DNA from: Nemophila menziesii
Taxonomy: Eukaryota > Streptophyta > Magnoliopsida > Boraginales > Hydrophyllaceae
Direction of reading: 5' to 3'
Length of the DNA stretch: 64,000 nucleotides
Assembly (NCBI GenBank): GCA_029959085.1
Contig: JARWIR010000002.1
Span: forward strand, 42,280,233-42,344,232
Both the position numbers and the translations under genes were made by a program. The notes beneath the pieces are model-generated. The model worked only from the letters and a program-made list of their open reading frames with translations, was not told where the DNA came from and did no database searches. Positions 23,425 to 36,066 of the stretch are shown here, in pieces (the stretch's first letter is position 1; each line of letters begins with the position of its first letter).

Positions 23425-25887
23425 ATAAAAATATGTGGATGGTCAAGATCTATGATATAGACTTTAGTTATACCAAAATGTATAGTCCACTACCATTTTA
23501 TTTGATATTTTGAAATGAATTGAAATGAACCAGGTAAAACCTTGAGGATAATGTAAAAATTGACCTACACATGTCTTTATTTATAACACGGACTCTGACC
23601 ACACGGTCTATTAATTTTATATAAAAATTTTAAATAACATGGAAAGATATGAAAATATAAGTAAAAGATCATAATTTTGTCTCAATTTTTACCTTACCTG
23701 TTTTATAGTAGGGGAAACACTAAAAATGGAGACCTTGTAAAATATTTTGTTTATAGAAGTTTTTTTCTAACAAAAAAACATAAACCTCTTGATAATGTAC
23801 ATTGTACATACTACATACAATGTAAGTCTACTTCTTTTTAATTTCTTCAATCTTTAAGTTCAAATAATTTACACTAATTTTAACAATGATATATATAAAA
23901 TAATTATTAATATGTATGGCAGATTGGACCTTAATTAAGAGGGGTTTGCTTACAATAAGATCTAGTATATATAATAACCCACTGGTTTTTCTAAAAATAA
24001 GTTCTTGTATATACCAAACCCCATGGTCATATCCTTGTATTAATGGATCGAGCGAGTCGAACAGACAATTTTCACACCTCTAGTAGAAGATATGACCTTT
24101 AAAAACTATGGTGCGGTAGATAACAGTGTGGTCAATCGTTTCAATTATGTCGTAATAAATAATAGGACATGATAGTGATGTATTATGAAACAAGGGAATG
24201 AAATAGTCGTATTTAATTTATTTATTTTGAAATACATATTTCTTAAATGATTTGTATTATCAAATAATTTAAAAAATAGAAACATTTTATAATTGGTTTA
24301 TGTTATTGAAACGTAAAGACACACTCATTAATTTAGGGAATATAAGGGGTTTAGGATTGTCATCTAGCAATCTTAACCAAATATTCAAGCCTTTGATTCC
24401 AAAAATAGTATGGCAGTTTTATGGAAACCCTCAAAATACCTACAACTCTATCTTTACATAGATCATGCAACCCCTAACTCTAATCTCAACCATACCTCAC
24501 TTGATCACAAATACTCTAATATCACACAAAATTTAATAGTAAAATTTCAACAAAAGAAATAGTAAAAATTGGGTCATGGATGATCATGGGCCTTAGAACC
24601 TCTTTCTTCTTCAACTCTTCCCTTTTGGGAGTTAGGGTTATTAAGAACCTTGGTAAAAAAATTAGATAATTTTGTGTTTTTGTGATGTTTATAAGATGTA
24701 TTTGATGTTAAGTTTATGACATATGATGTGGGTATGGTGTGTTATGATGTAGAAGACATGGATGTGTAAGAAATTTATGCTTTTTTGTAAAGAATATGTT
24801 GTATTTTATATTGATTTATGATGTTTTTGGAATGAATTTGATGGTGAAAAGATGTTTTTTAAAAATGATTTTAATGATTTTAGATGGATAAAATATAATG
24901 GTGGGTGATTTAATGCAAATGGGTGAAGCTTGAAAAAGGTTCTTTTTGTTTTGGGGATGGTGGAGAAGAAGAATATGATTGAGAATATACAGGTTTAATT
25001 ATTCTTCTTACTTGATTATCCTATTTCCACTACCAAATCCTCCCATAGATGTATTAAATATCTATAAAACCCTATATATGTTGTAATAATACATGAAATT
25101 TAGAATAAACAAATGGGTAATTATAACGAAAATAATCCATGTTTATTTACATGAGAAATCCAAAATTCATCATATTAAGCCATAAGTAATAGTTAGGGTT
25201 CATACCCAATTGTTAAACTAATATATAGTTCTTATCATAATGTAAGAAAAGAAAACAAAATAAAGAGAAAATATAACTATATAAAAAATTACACTAATTT
25301 AAAAATAATGTGTTGTAATAGCTCTTTCATGCTTCTCTTACCCTTACCCCCAACAATTCTATCAAAATTATAAGTAATGAGATTAAATATTGAAAAACTA
25401 GTGTATATATAGCTCTATAAAACGTGTGGCATATGTTGGGCTTCCATAAGTGAGTCAAAATTTGTTTAATAGATTCTTTGTAAATTTGGACACCTTTACG
25501 TCTTCACACCGAACCATCTAAGACATATTCATTTCTACTACAAAATGATCTACATTTCTTCTCACATACAATAAAGTCCAAGGAATAACTTGAGATAAAG
25601 TTTCATGATAAGCATCATTCAAAATTATTTGTTGTAGTTTTTCAAAAATGGTTGAAGTATTTTAACAACACTTTTTGTTAAGTTTCTAGCAAACTTTTTG
25701 ACTTCTATTGAATTGACACGAGTTTCTCCTTAAATTTTCAACTTCTTGACCTTATATTTCTTTCGTATATCATCCATGGCCCTAGGAGATACACACTTAA
25801 AACACAAATCACCTCAAAATTATCAAACACAAGTATAAATCAAAGAATAAGCTATGACCTTACCATAACCGGTTTCTCTATACTTGC

Positions 25888-26025
25888 TTAATTCGAAATA
25901 CCCTTCTTATTTGTTCCTAAAATTGCACACTGCTCATTTAATTTCTTATTAATATCACCCAATACATTGCTTTGATTCTTCATCATATCCCTAAAACTAG
26001 ATAGTGTCTCAGTTCTTTTCGTCAT
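25888..26025 (-). other. Unrecognised 45-codon ORF, copy 1
   Basis: It starts MTKRTETLSSFRDMM and continues with a charged, heptad-like stretch (LGDINKKLNEQC) before TAA. The equivalent ORF in the second copy is also open. The following minus-strand sequence contains short open pieces (DDIRKKYKVKKLK, KKFARNLTKSVVKIL) broken by stops, so this may be the start of a decayed gene or element protein. No family is recognised. Confidence 0.25.
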
Positions 26026-27080
26026 CTGTTTTGACCCTAACTCAAAGGTTTAAACACTCTTGAACTAACTTTTGATTTAAGGTAAACAAGGTGTTATTTA
26101 GGTTACGAAAGGTGTAAGGATGATAATTCTTTATGTGGTTATGATAAACTCTTGCTTGGATGATATGGGTTTAAGAAATATTGGAAAAATATCTAGAAAG
26201 TTTAGTGTTTATTCTTGGAGTCTAGGAGTTTTGGAGTAATTTGGGTGGGTGAATAGTGTTTATAGGAATGTAGGTAAGTGTTTGGATATAAATTTATGGA
26301 GATTCAATGTATTTTTTATGAGAGCTTGAAGTTTGGAGAAGCTTTAATGGAGTTCGGTTGTATTGGGGAAGAAGGAAGCTTAAGGTTTAATGGTCTTGAC
26401 CTTCTTTTCTAGGCTTGTCGCAACCTGTATCGGCATATGTCGCCTATAGGGTCGACTTGGGGGTCGCATTCTTCATCCCTTCTAATCTATCACAAAATAT
26501 GACACATCACATACCCTATATGAATAAATCATGTAACCAAAGCAATTTGGGAAATCATTGGGTGTGATTAATTTGACAGTGATAGAGGCATACCCTCTCT
26601 AGTGCTCTTGAATATAAATATGAACTATTGAGGGGAATAATCTTTGAAAAGTAGAAACCTATATTATTTTATAAATGAGTGAGTATTGATCTATTTTAGT
26701 ATCAATTTTGGGTATTTAGTTGTCAATAATATAATGTTTTGAGGGGTACCATCTTCATTTGGTGGTTAATATTGATAGTTGTCAAATTAACTTTGCTCAT
26801 ATTAGGAGAAAAGAATGTGAAAATTGTGATACCGAATTATAGAACTACATAAGTTTTGTATTGGGTATATATGAGTGGATGAATAATGATTTCACAAGAA
26901 AAATAATGGACCTTGGAGAATAAGGATAGCTGATCCATACCTCAAGGATAGTAAAGTCATCACAAATGTGTCAAGTTTGCAATAACGAGATAAGTTATAC
27001 TACGAAGTGAAAAGTTTAAGGTTGTCAACCAATGGTTCTACATATGCTTAGAAAATAATATAAAAGAAAACAAATATGGG

Positions 27081-27383
27081 ATGTACAGGGTTCGAATCCT
27101 GAAGGTGGAAGAAAGTTAAGAAGGTTGTTGGCCAGGGCTCTATTCTCTCATACATGAGGTCCAAGGTTCGAATCCCGAAGGTAGAAGAAAGTTAAGAAGG
27201 TTGTTGGCCAGGGCTCTATTTCTCATCCATGAGGTACAATGTTTGAAACCCTACCAGAACACCTAGTTCTGACTTGTATGGGGGCATGGTTATGGAGGCC
27301 ATCTTATCTCCCATAGGATTAGTCGGGTGTAAGCTCGGAACCCACATATCAAAAAAGAAAACAAAAAATAAAAAAATAAAAAT
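27081..27383 (+). mobile_element. tRNA-derived SINE with repeated head monomers, copy 1
   Basis: Three monomers of about 76 bp carry box-B-like sites (ggttcgaatcct at 27,089; ggttcgaatccc at 27,165; a decayed gtttgaaaccct at 27,241). Each is preceded at about 36 bp by tggccaggg, a plausible box A. The body then reads gggattagtcgggtgtaagctcgg-like text and ends in an A-rich tail. Box A/B spacing and the A-rich 3' end fit a SINE transcribed by RNA polymerase III. The body resembles SINE families known from Solanaceae, from memory only. Confidence 0.6.
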
Positions 27384-30300
27384 GCTGGAGGTATACGAAA
27401 GGATTAGTTGACTAAAAATAACACCATAATGGTAACTAACATAATAACTTTTGTATTTATTATAGAGATGCATAAACGATTAATAGGCTTAACTAAAAAT
27501 GTTCTGAAAATATGTGTATGACAAACATGTCATATAAGAGTGAATGTTTTGTGACAATATTAGAGAAGAGTAAGTGAACTAATAAAGAAACATTAGAGGA
27601 ATAATTATTGAAAGTAGAGACTAACGTAATGCATGCAAAGATCGAAGTAGTTTGTATTGCTGAATAGGTAGTGTAATCTAAATTTGAGCGTTGTCTAGAA
27701 AATAAAACACCACCATATTTTGTTATTAAAATTCAACTTACTATATATACTTTGTTGAAATTTTACAATTTAACATACTTATATTATTTATTATATAGAG
27801 GATTATTTTGTGATCTACTAATAAAGTGTCTTATATGAACATGTTGGATATAAGGTGTTTGCTAAAATATTGAATCCCCTACGAATATTAGTATATATAT
27901 CTTAAATATTCAAATTATATATATGAATACATATAAATGAAATCATAATACATATGAGGTATCACATCAAGACCTTTATTTCTTTCGTTTCTTTTGCTTT
28001 GTTTCTATACATGAGGAGGTTAAATGGATGATAATTTGGATTTTCAAGTAAAGATCAACAAAATTTGCACCTCGACCACCATAAAAATCAAAATGACTAG
28101 CATGCTCTCTTTTTCGATGGTATTAGATTTTTTTTACCACCTTTATCCACTTTGATGACCACAAAAAGATTCTAATTTGCTGGACTTTAAAATAAATCAA
28201 AACTCTAATCCAATAGAAAATTTGAATTCCATTTACATGACTAGATTCTGAAACCCAACATCACTACTAGAATGACTAGCTCTAGCAGTTTTTAGTATTG
28301 GTATATAAAACTCGATACAGTCAAAAATATGACTGATCAAAATTGAAGTAAAATAATAGAAAACATAAAGATAAAGAGTAGCTAACACGTATTTTATAGA
28401 TACATGTCGGTAGTTCTTTTGTAATGAGTAAAGTGATATACCATTGACATACATATTTGATAATTGTATCGAATAACGTTTAGTGGGTTAATATATTTAA
28501 GTATTAAATATATGTAAACCTTTGACATGAGATCATCTTTCGAGTTGCATGTGTACTTTTTGTGCTTACACACTATAGTACTAGTTTTATAAATTAATAC
28601 TCAAACAAATATTGAATAAATCAAAGTATTCTTTTAACAATGCGTGAGTCAAGATAATTTTTGTAACATTTTGCTAGATATTTTGAGCACTACGAAGTTG
28701 TAAGATTATAACATATGCATTAAATACTCTACCAATGTGATATAACTAATGAAAAAATAAGTATATTAGGTTATTCATCAATCGGTGGTAATCAACACAT
28801 AACATAATTTATTATTTAATTATGTTTGACATTATTACAATATTTTATGATAATATGGAGTTATAATGATAGAGGAAGTACATGTGTTATTCTTTACCAT
28901 GTTTTTCGTTAAGAGTAACTTAACATTATATGGTTGTTAGATTCCAATTTTATTAGTAATAATTGCTAGCCAGTTAAATCAATGATAACTACCAAAAACC
29001 AAGAGTAATTATGTTATATACCACAAAATATGAATTGTTTTTATGTTGTAATAAATATTTTAATCGATGGATTCCTCTAAATATAAGATTGAGGAGCCAA
29101 ATTACATGTATCAATATAATTACTAGGAAAACATATTTCATTATTAAATGTTCCTTATTTTCATGATCCTAATTGATAGGCCTAAAAATATCTTAATCCC
29201 TGGACCACAATACACTTAGACAATAATTGCACCTCACCTACCATTAATAAGCTTGATCCGTTATTCAGGGTTAGGACATTCCATGAGCGAAAATGTAGAA
29301 AAAACTTCCGACTTGGTAAAAAAGCACCCACACGTCTCTAACTCAATAGAAAGGATTACTGGACTAAATGTTTTTTATGGTCACATTGTTTTTTGTTAGC
29401 ATCAATCATGCAATCAACCCTGCATAAATAATTTCATGCTCAATACCATTAAATAGTTAAAGAAGGGGATTCCTTGTAATTAAATGATAATTAGTGTATA
29501 GAGAAATGTTCTATTTAATAAATTTGAAAGTTCTATGATTTAAGATTAATAGAGTTTGATTTTCAAACATGAAGGCCAATATTATTAATTAGGATACCAA
29601 CTAAAATAGTTAAAGAGGGAGAAATAACATGTATGAAAAGCTCATCATTACGATTAATAAGCCCTTATCGTTTATTCTTACGAGAAGTTTTTTGAGAAGT
29701 ATCAAGCAACTTTAAATTACTTTGAGCTTAATTAATGCTATAAGTGCATCATCTTGGGGTTCAATGTCTCCTGCCCTTCAAATGTGATATAAATCTTGCA
29801 TAGATTAATCATCATCTTAAGAAAATGTATTGGTAAACGTGTAGGGCTATAAGATAACATATATTTAAGAAAATGTTCAAGTCCGAAAAAAAGCACAAAA
29901 TTTATGATTGACACTTATTCTTAATTTGATTGATATGATGAGTTAAGTTTATAATTTACATGAAGTGTGATCATGATGAGTTACTTAATTTTCTATTTCT
30001 CTTTGTGAATCAAAATTTATTGGACAATATTATAGGGGCATATGGATTGGTAAGTTTAGTTTAAATAAATGTCCACTTGCACCTAAGAAACCTTGGTGAA
30101 ATCCTAATTAAATAGAGAGCATAATGTTGATCATAATGATGTTGGATGCTTGTTTTGTAAGAATAAGGATTTGAAATAGACCAATAAAATATACTATCAT
30201 AAATAATATAGTTATTTAGGTTAAATCCGTGGATATCTATTTTATTTACTACATATAAAGTAATAGTAGAATATAAAAAATATAAACATATCTTATAGTT

Positions 30301-30411
30301 TTCTTACCTTAGTTTTTTGTAAGAGGTACATAATATATTTTTATATACAAAATAACACTTAAATTTTAGTAATTAGAAAAATGGTGTTCAAACTTAGGAG
30401 TGGCGACTGAG

Positions 30412-30446
30412 TTGAGAGAGGGGGAGAGGGAGAGAGAGAGGGAGAA
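30412..30446. repeat. GA/GGGA-rich microsatellite
   Basis: An imperfect run of gaga and gggaga, also present at the equivalent places in the other copies of the segment. Confidence 0.85.
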
Positions 30447-31468
30447 ACTTTGGACATAAACTATTTAGGTTCTATAAATAAAATTAATTACATATATAAG
30501 TAATTTCAGGTCTTTTTTTGGGATCGAAAATGGACTTAATAATATAATTAAAAAAAGAACATTTGATAGTATATTTTGAGCGATCATTTGGGTGATGAGT
30601 TGGATAGTTAATTAAATTTTATTTTTAAGTATACATTGGTTAAATTTGTATGTTTTATAATTCTCGCCAGCCTTATATTGAAAAGAAGGAAATAAATTTT
30701 TACCTTTCTTACTAATTGTATAAATATGAAAAAAAATTATTTCTGTATTAATTTTAAATTTAGTGTACTACAATAGTTGCTCGTTATATGAGTATTTCAA
30801 ATGAATAGTTAATGAAAATAAATTTTTCGCTAGTCTATCACATGGAATAACTTACATAGTACAACAAGTCAAAGGTAGATCATGAGGCTAGAAATATCTC
30901 AAGAATCATTTCAAAAATTTTGAGATAGAATCCATTTTAATTTACTTAGTTTATGAAAGTTAAGCATACTTTCCTAATAACAAATGGATAATTTTTTTTA
31001 TCGCATATGCTGTGAAAACAATATATTATACATATGATAATGTAATGGCTATGCAAGTTTCTAGAAAACTTTAGAGTGCATATTCCTTATTTCATAATTT
31101 TGATTTCTTTATTTTAACAACTCGTAATTCTTATTCTTATTCCAAAGTTAACAAATATAAATATATCCTTTCACTAATTATTTACACAACTCATATTCAC
31201 TTTTCTTCTTAGCTTTTCAATTTTTTCCAACCCTTAGTAAAACCAAACACTCATTCTAAAATAGTATTAGATAATTTTCATAATAAGTAAAAATTTCTTA
31301 ACAAAGGATTTAAATAATTTTCTTTTATAGTAGAGATAAAATAATTGTTATCAAAGAATAGAGGAAGCAATCTACATCTAATTCTATTGATAAAGACAAA
31401 AAAATAATTAAAATCTATTAGGGTAAATTATTAATCACTTAGGAAAACTAAAAAATGATGTATAACAT

Positions 31469-34232
31469 GGGTGAATTTAGATTCCAACGGAGATTTTTTA
31501 TTTTCTTGTTTAGAAACAATAAATATTAAATAAGCTTAATATATGACATTATTGATCTTCTGGTACTAAACTTTATTAACAACAAACTCCATTATTAGGT
31601 ACATTCTTACTATAAGGTTCAATGATGAGGAGAAGAAGTCAAGAAGACAACAGAAACCCTAAGTCAAAGCACAATTTGAGCTTAAAACCACTTTGAGAAG
31701 TGTAGCGTTTGGTAGATAAATCTTTGCGCCTTAGTGTTTCAGCGTCTACAACATTTAAGTTAGAGATATGGACATGATTTATTTTGATTTAGAGAGATTC
31801 TAAAGTCACAGTCCGGATCTAAGATGTAAAATTTATTTCAATTGCTTCCACCGTGGTTCGGAACAAATTCTTGGTAGTAAAACAGGATGGGTCACTTCTA
31901 AACCTAATCAAATTCATTATACATCTGCTCAAAAGGAAGGAGAACGCTCAAGACAGAAGGAAGAGGAGAAACCAAGGTTTTGTTTACGAACCCATCGGTT
32001 CTAATCAAACCATTTACCGATTGCCTTTGATATTAAGATTAACTTAGCTTTACTTTGTCTCTTTAAACATTTTTTTTGATCGGTACTTTGTCTTTTAAAC
32101 ACTATTATGTCTCTAGTTTTAATTAGTATTTTTTAAACTTCGTTTTTATCCTTCATTTATAAACTGAACCCCTATTGCTTGAGGATGATATTGTATGAAT
32201 TTTAGCTTATATTTTTGATTGAGTTATTGCATTTGAGATATTTATTATATTTAATTAAGTTTTGTTTAATTTATTATCCAATTATCTTATGTGTTTGATT
32301 TAATTACTACATGTGCTCTGGTCAAGTAGTGGGTAGCAATTGTTATTAAAGTAACACCTGAATGGAGGTTCAATTACAGGCCTAGTATATAAGCGCCTAG
32401 TGTGAGGCATTGAACTAAATGATTTTGTCTATTAAGTAGTCAAAGGGATAGGAATATAACTCATCGGATAGCCAGCTGGTGTGTAAGGTTGAGCTCTAGG
32501 TTGACACGAATGGGGAGATAGAATATGGGATAATATGAATACACCCACTCCCCTTTATCAATAACCAGATAAATTATCCGTATAAACTATTTCTAGCAAC
32601 TCCTCAAGTAACCGTCTCCCATTAGTTTATCCTTTTCAATTTATTTACTTGTTTATATTTATTCGTATTTTAATTATTATTACTTTTACTTTCTTAGTTG
32701 GTAAAAATTGAAAACCAAATAAAGACTGACCTATTTGAACTATTAATTGATTTGTTATTTGGATCACAAGCTTCACGCAGTTGTACTAGTTTTAACACCA
32801 TTAGTCTCACAGATAATCTCTCTATTAAATACGATAACCCTACTTATCATTTTACTTGCCTTTGATCCGCCGAGCGTAACCCCAATTACATTAGTGTTTT
32901 ATTATTTATCACACACTTGGGACATAGTCCCTCTCATCTTTTCTATAACCACTAAATTCTTATCATTTTGTAACTCAATTATATTGGTGGATCTTTTGTA
33001 ATTTGTTTACAAGTGTTTGATTAATTTATATTTATTTTGCATTAAGAAAAAACAACAATCCAAAAGCTAAGGGGTGTTATTTTATTTGGTAATATTTCGA
33101 AATTTTTTATATTTTATTCACTAATTATTTTCAGAAAAAACTTTATTAATGAAAGTTTTAACTTCTTAATGGCAGTTATGATATGCAACGAATTTTCTTA
33201 TATGTTTGTTTTTCGTATTTTCCTTTAAATTTTAATTAAATTTCTTCAATTATTTTTCATTTTTAATTTATTTAACTCCTTTTTTACGAAAAATATTGTA
33301 GTTTAATTATTGTTAATACTGATTGTGAGTCAATGAGTCAATTTCACCATGTATAGACTATAATAGCTTTTAATGATATAAATTCGTTGTGTTTTTGATA
33401 CATTTATAAAATTTATTTAGTATAACTTTGCATCTCATGTTTTTTATTATAAACAATTAACATAATTTTAATTTTTCATTTCTTTTTATCTTAAACTAGC
33501 TTCCTTGAGGAAAGGTGGTAAATTGAACTAAATATTCTTATAGCATGTCAAGACAAATATATTTCATGTACATTAAAAGTTAAAGCATACCCTTAATATT
33601 CATATATTTATTAGTGTGTATGTATTGAATTAAAATTGTTAATATATGAATTATTTTACCAAATATATCTAATTAAATTTTTTTACTGAAAGTAAAATAA
33701 TAAAATAGTGTGTAGTATTACAAAAAAAGATATATATATTTTACTATTACATTGGAAAGTTGTTTAACAATAAATTATATTAGATTACAGTTGATTATAT
33801 TAGAGAGTTAATTTGACTTATACGACTCAAGAGAACTATAGTGTATTATAGAATTCTCCTAACAATCATTATAAAAACTATTGATCTTCATCCACATCAG
33901 TGGATACATCCCATCTCTTGTAATTCTTGTTTTATATATCAATGGTTGCGCTTTTTCGTATGATGTACGGAAAGAAAAGCAACTTACATCTCATTTGTTG
34001 TGCTTCGTCCTTGGGCATGCATTAGACAAACAAAAAATAATAGCTATACATAGGAGCCACACCATTATAGCTAATAAAGTTCAATTGAAGGGCCTATCTT
34101 TAGAAACTGAAGAACAATGTTTCCAACTGCATTTTTGAATATTAGGTTTGTTGCATTAGGGTAACAATGTATTAAATAGTGACGAGCTAAATGTATTTCA
34201 TTAAAACATGAATATCAAAATAATACTCTTAC
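31469..34232. other. Single-copy AT-rich stretch without a supported gene
   Basis: Short open frames at 31,853-32,047, 32,747-33,001 and 33,881-34,138 (plus) resemble no family I know and have no clear splice context. The block 31.6-33.0 kb is less AT-rich than its surroundings and could be a retrotransposon remnant. The rest is low-complexity AT. Confidence 0.4.
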
Positions 34233-34324
34233 TTTCAGTGGAGGTGGTTGTTGAGAATGAGGTTGTTGGTTAGCATTGATGTTGAGCATTGTAGCAGGTG
34301 GGACAGAATACTCGGGCTCCGATC
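34233..34324 (-). other. Exon-like Pro/Gln-rich fragment
   Basis: A 92-nt open block lies between an AG acceptor and a GTAAGA donor and reads SEPEYSVPPATMLNINANQ followed by QPHSQQPPPLK. It is more GC-rich than the surroundings and looks like a real exon. It lies 1.1 kb downstream of the homeodomain fragment on the same strand, so it may belong to the same broken gene, but I cannot assign it to a family. Confidence 0.4.
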
Positions 34325-34329
34325 CTTAG

Positions 34330-34775
34330 AATTTGAAATAAAACCAATATTACTGCCATACTCAATCAAATAATAACACCATTAACCAATCCAAAATCAT
34401 GAAAAAACTAATAATGTTCAATCTAATAACCAATATGAAATATGTCAATGGAAGTCAATAATTCTGAATATATTCACTAAGAGTTCGTACATAATAATTG
34501 CACTCTCCTAAAATTCCTCAAAGTAAGGTACCCAACCCAACATACTACACCCTCACGCAATAAAATTTTCTACATTCATCTACTATTATTTGTGTAATTA
34601 TATTTACAAAGATGTATATGCACTAGATCTCATACACTAAAGTTTAGAGACTAATGCCTCTATCCCTCTCTCATACCCTTAGTTAATTTTTCTTCTAGGT
34701 TAAGTATGAATATGCTTATTTGATATACCAGTGGAAGTATATATCACTACATGTATAACTTCCTTCTATCCTTCC
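34330..34775. repeat. ~450-bp direct repeat, copy 1
   Basis: It begins aatttgaaataaa and ends aacttccttctatcctt. It matches 35,606-36,066 at perhaps 85% by eye, including the block aacaccattaaccaatcc. It abuts the acceptor side of the exon-like block at 34,233-34,324. Confidence 0.85.
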
Positions 34776-35393
34776 CATACAACCTGCAACTAGGCATAGA
34801 ATATAAATTATCACCCTACACTTTTCTAAGTTACCCCATGCAACCAATATCTCCTTGATGGCATGTCAAAATAAGACTTTATTATCTTGTGGATAATGGA
34901 CTGTTACATGTAAAATAGATAGAATTTTGTTGGAAAGTTTCCAATGCTCCACTTTTTAAAACCTAAATGTCATTTTGGTTGAAAACAGATTATCATATGT
35001 GAAAAAACTTCAAAAATACTTATAAAAGGTTAGAGGCAACAAGTTGATAAATGAAAAATAACTAATTATTAGATAAGGTATTGATTGTTTTCTAGGAGTA
35101 TGGAGGAAAGAATTTAGTTTAAGATATATTTTATCTTCATTTGATTACGTCTATTTTGAAACGAATACTTAATTTGTAGAGGATGTAATTTTTAACTTAT
35201 AACTCATCTCTTTCCGCTTCTTGTCATCCGAAAATGGACAATCTATGTAAACACTACACATTATGATTAATAACAATAGATTAACTAAAACAAATACGAT
35301 AATCAAATAGTTTTAAATAATGAGAAATATTTTAAAATTTGTTTTTTCTGTAATTTGAGTTATACGCCTAGGTAAATTTATTTATTGAGACGT

Positions 35394-35484
35394 ACTCTTT
35401 CATTTCTTGAATTTGTCGTTCTGTGTGACGATGGTAACGCCCGTTTTGTTGATGAATTTGCCCATGTGTCGAATTTGAATTTGA
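35394..35484 (-). pseudogene. HD-Zip IV homeodomain N-terminal exon fragment
   Basis: After an acceptor (TTTTCAATGTAG) the minus strand reads SNSNSTHGQIHQQNG and then RYHRHTERQIQEMKEY. RYHRHT-x2-QIQEM is the signature of the first helix of HD-Zip class IV homeodomains (GL2/ATML1/PDF2 group), which regulate epidermal cell identity. The expected continuation (FFKECPHPD) is absent; the following sequence is not homeodomain and soon stops. No leucine zipper or START domain is found nearby. It is a broken fragment or one exon of a dismantled gene. Confidence 0.6.
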
Positions 35485-35605
35485 CTACATTGAAAATAAC
35501 AATAATTAAATAATTTTCTTTTTCATGCTGGCTACTCCTACCTCCAAATTTAGGACGGTCAGCTCCTTAACAACAGAGCTGATATACCCACCCATCAACT
35601 AAATG

Positions 35606-36066
35606 AATTTGAAATAAAGCCAATATAACTGTCCTACCCAATTATATACTAACACCATTAACCAATCCAAAATCATGACAAAACTAATAATCCTCAACCC
35701 AATAACCCAACATAAAATATGTTAATGGAAGTCAACAATTCAGAATACATTCACAAAGATTTTGACCATCTTGGAACACACATAATATTTGCACTCTCAT
35801 AGAATTCCACAAATTAAGGTACCCAACACAACATACACCACTCTCCCAAAACAATTAATTATAAATTCATCGATCTTTAATTGTTTAATTAAATTTGTAA
35901 AGCTGTAAATGCACCAGATCTCATACCCTCGTATAGATTAGAAACTAGTTCCAATATCCCCTCTCCTACCCCTAGTTTATTTTCCTTCTAGGTTAAGTAT
36001 GAATATGTTTATTTGATATACCAAAGGAAGTATCACTCACTACTTGTATAGTTTCCTTCTACCTCG
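35606..36066. repeat. ~450-bp direct repeat, copy 2
   Basis: Second copy of the 34.3 kb repeat. It lies just upstream (minus sense) of the homeodomain fragment, so each repeat precedes one exon-like block. Confidence 0.85.

Larger units (their letters stand above)
1..23455 (-). repeat. Tandem array of ~2.6 kb chimeric gene-fragment units
   Basis: Position 1 matches position 2605 and the same text recurs every 2604-2608 bp. VIT-like exon 1 ends at 1566, 4170, 6778, 14778, 17382, 19988 and 22593, giving units A to G. The C-to-D gap is 8.0 kb because of the Helitron insertion. Units are near-identical by eye, with scattered substitutions and 1-bp indels. Each unit carries, on the minus strand and in transcription order, SPT5-like exons, a VIT-like gene and a kinesin-like exon. 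The left end lies outside the window. The right end is sharp at about 23,452, where the unit sequence passes into an unrelated 8 kb segment. Such high similarity implies recent amplification, probably by unequal crossing over, or possibly by rolling-circle or replication-based duplication. Confidence 0.95.
23449..31468. repeat. 8 kb segmental duplication, copy 1
   Basis: It matches 38,030-46,033 in the same orientation along its length, at about 95% by eye with small indels. No complete gene is present. It holds an unrecognised 45-codon ORF (25,888-26,025, minus), a SINE (27,081-27,383), a GA-rich microsatellite (30,412-30,446) and otherwise AT-rich sequence. A block at 24.36-24.66 kb is open on the plus strand in copy 2 (38,987-39,244) but shifted here, so I do not call it a gene. 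The left edge abuts the tandem array with the shared bases ctat. Confidence 0.93.

Noticed and set aside
1..23455. CRISPR array or satellite DNA
   Set aside because: The period is 2.6 kb with genes and introns inside; there are no short direct repeats with unique spacers, and the unit is far longer than plant centromeric satellites.
27081..27383. Functional tRNA genes at the ggttcgaatcc sites
   Set aside because: Only box-A/B-like words are present; there is no cloverleaf with acceptor and anticodon stems, and the context fits a SINE.
31853..33001. Short plus-strand ORFs between the 8 kb copies
   Set aside because: No recognisable domain, no splice context and ordinary length for AT-rich chance frames.
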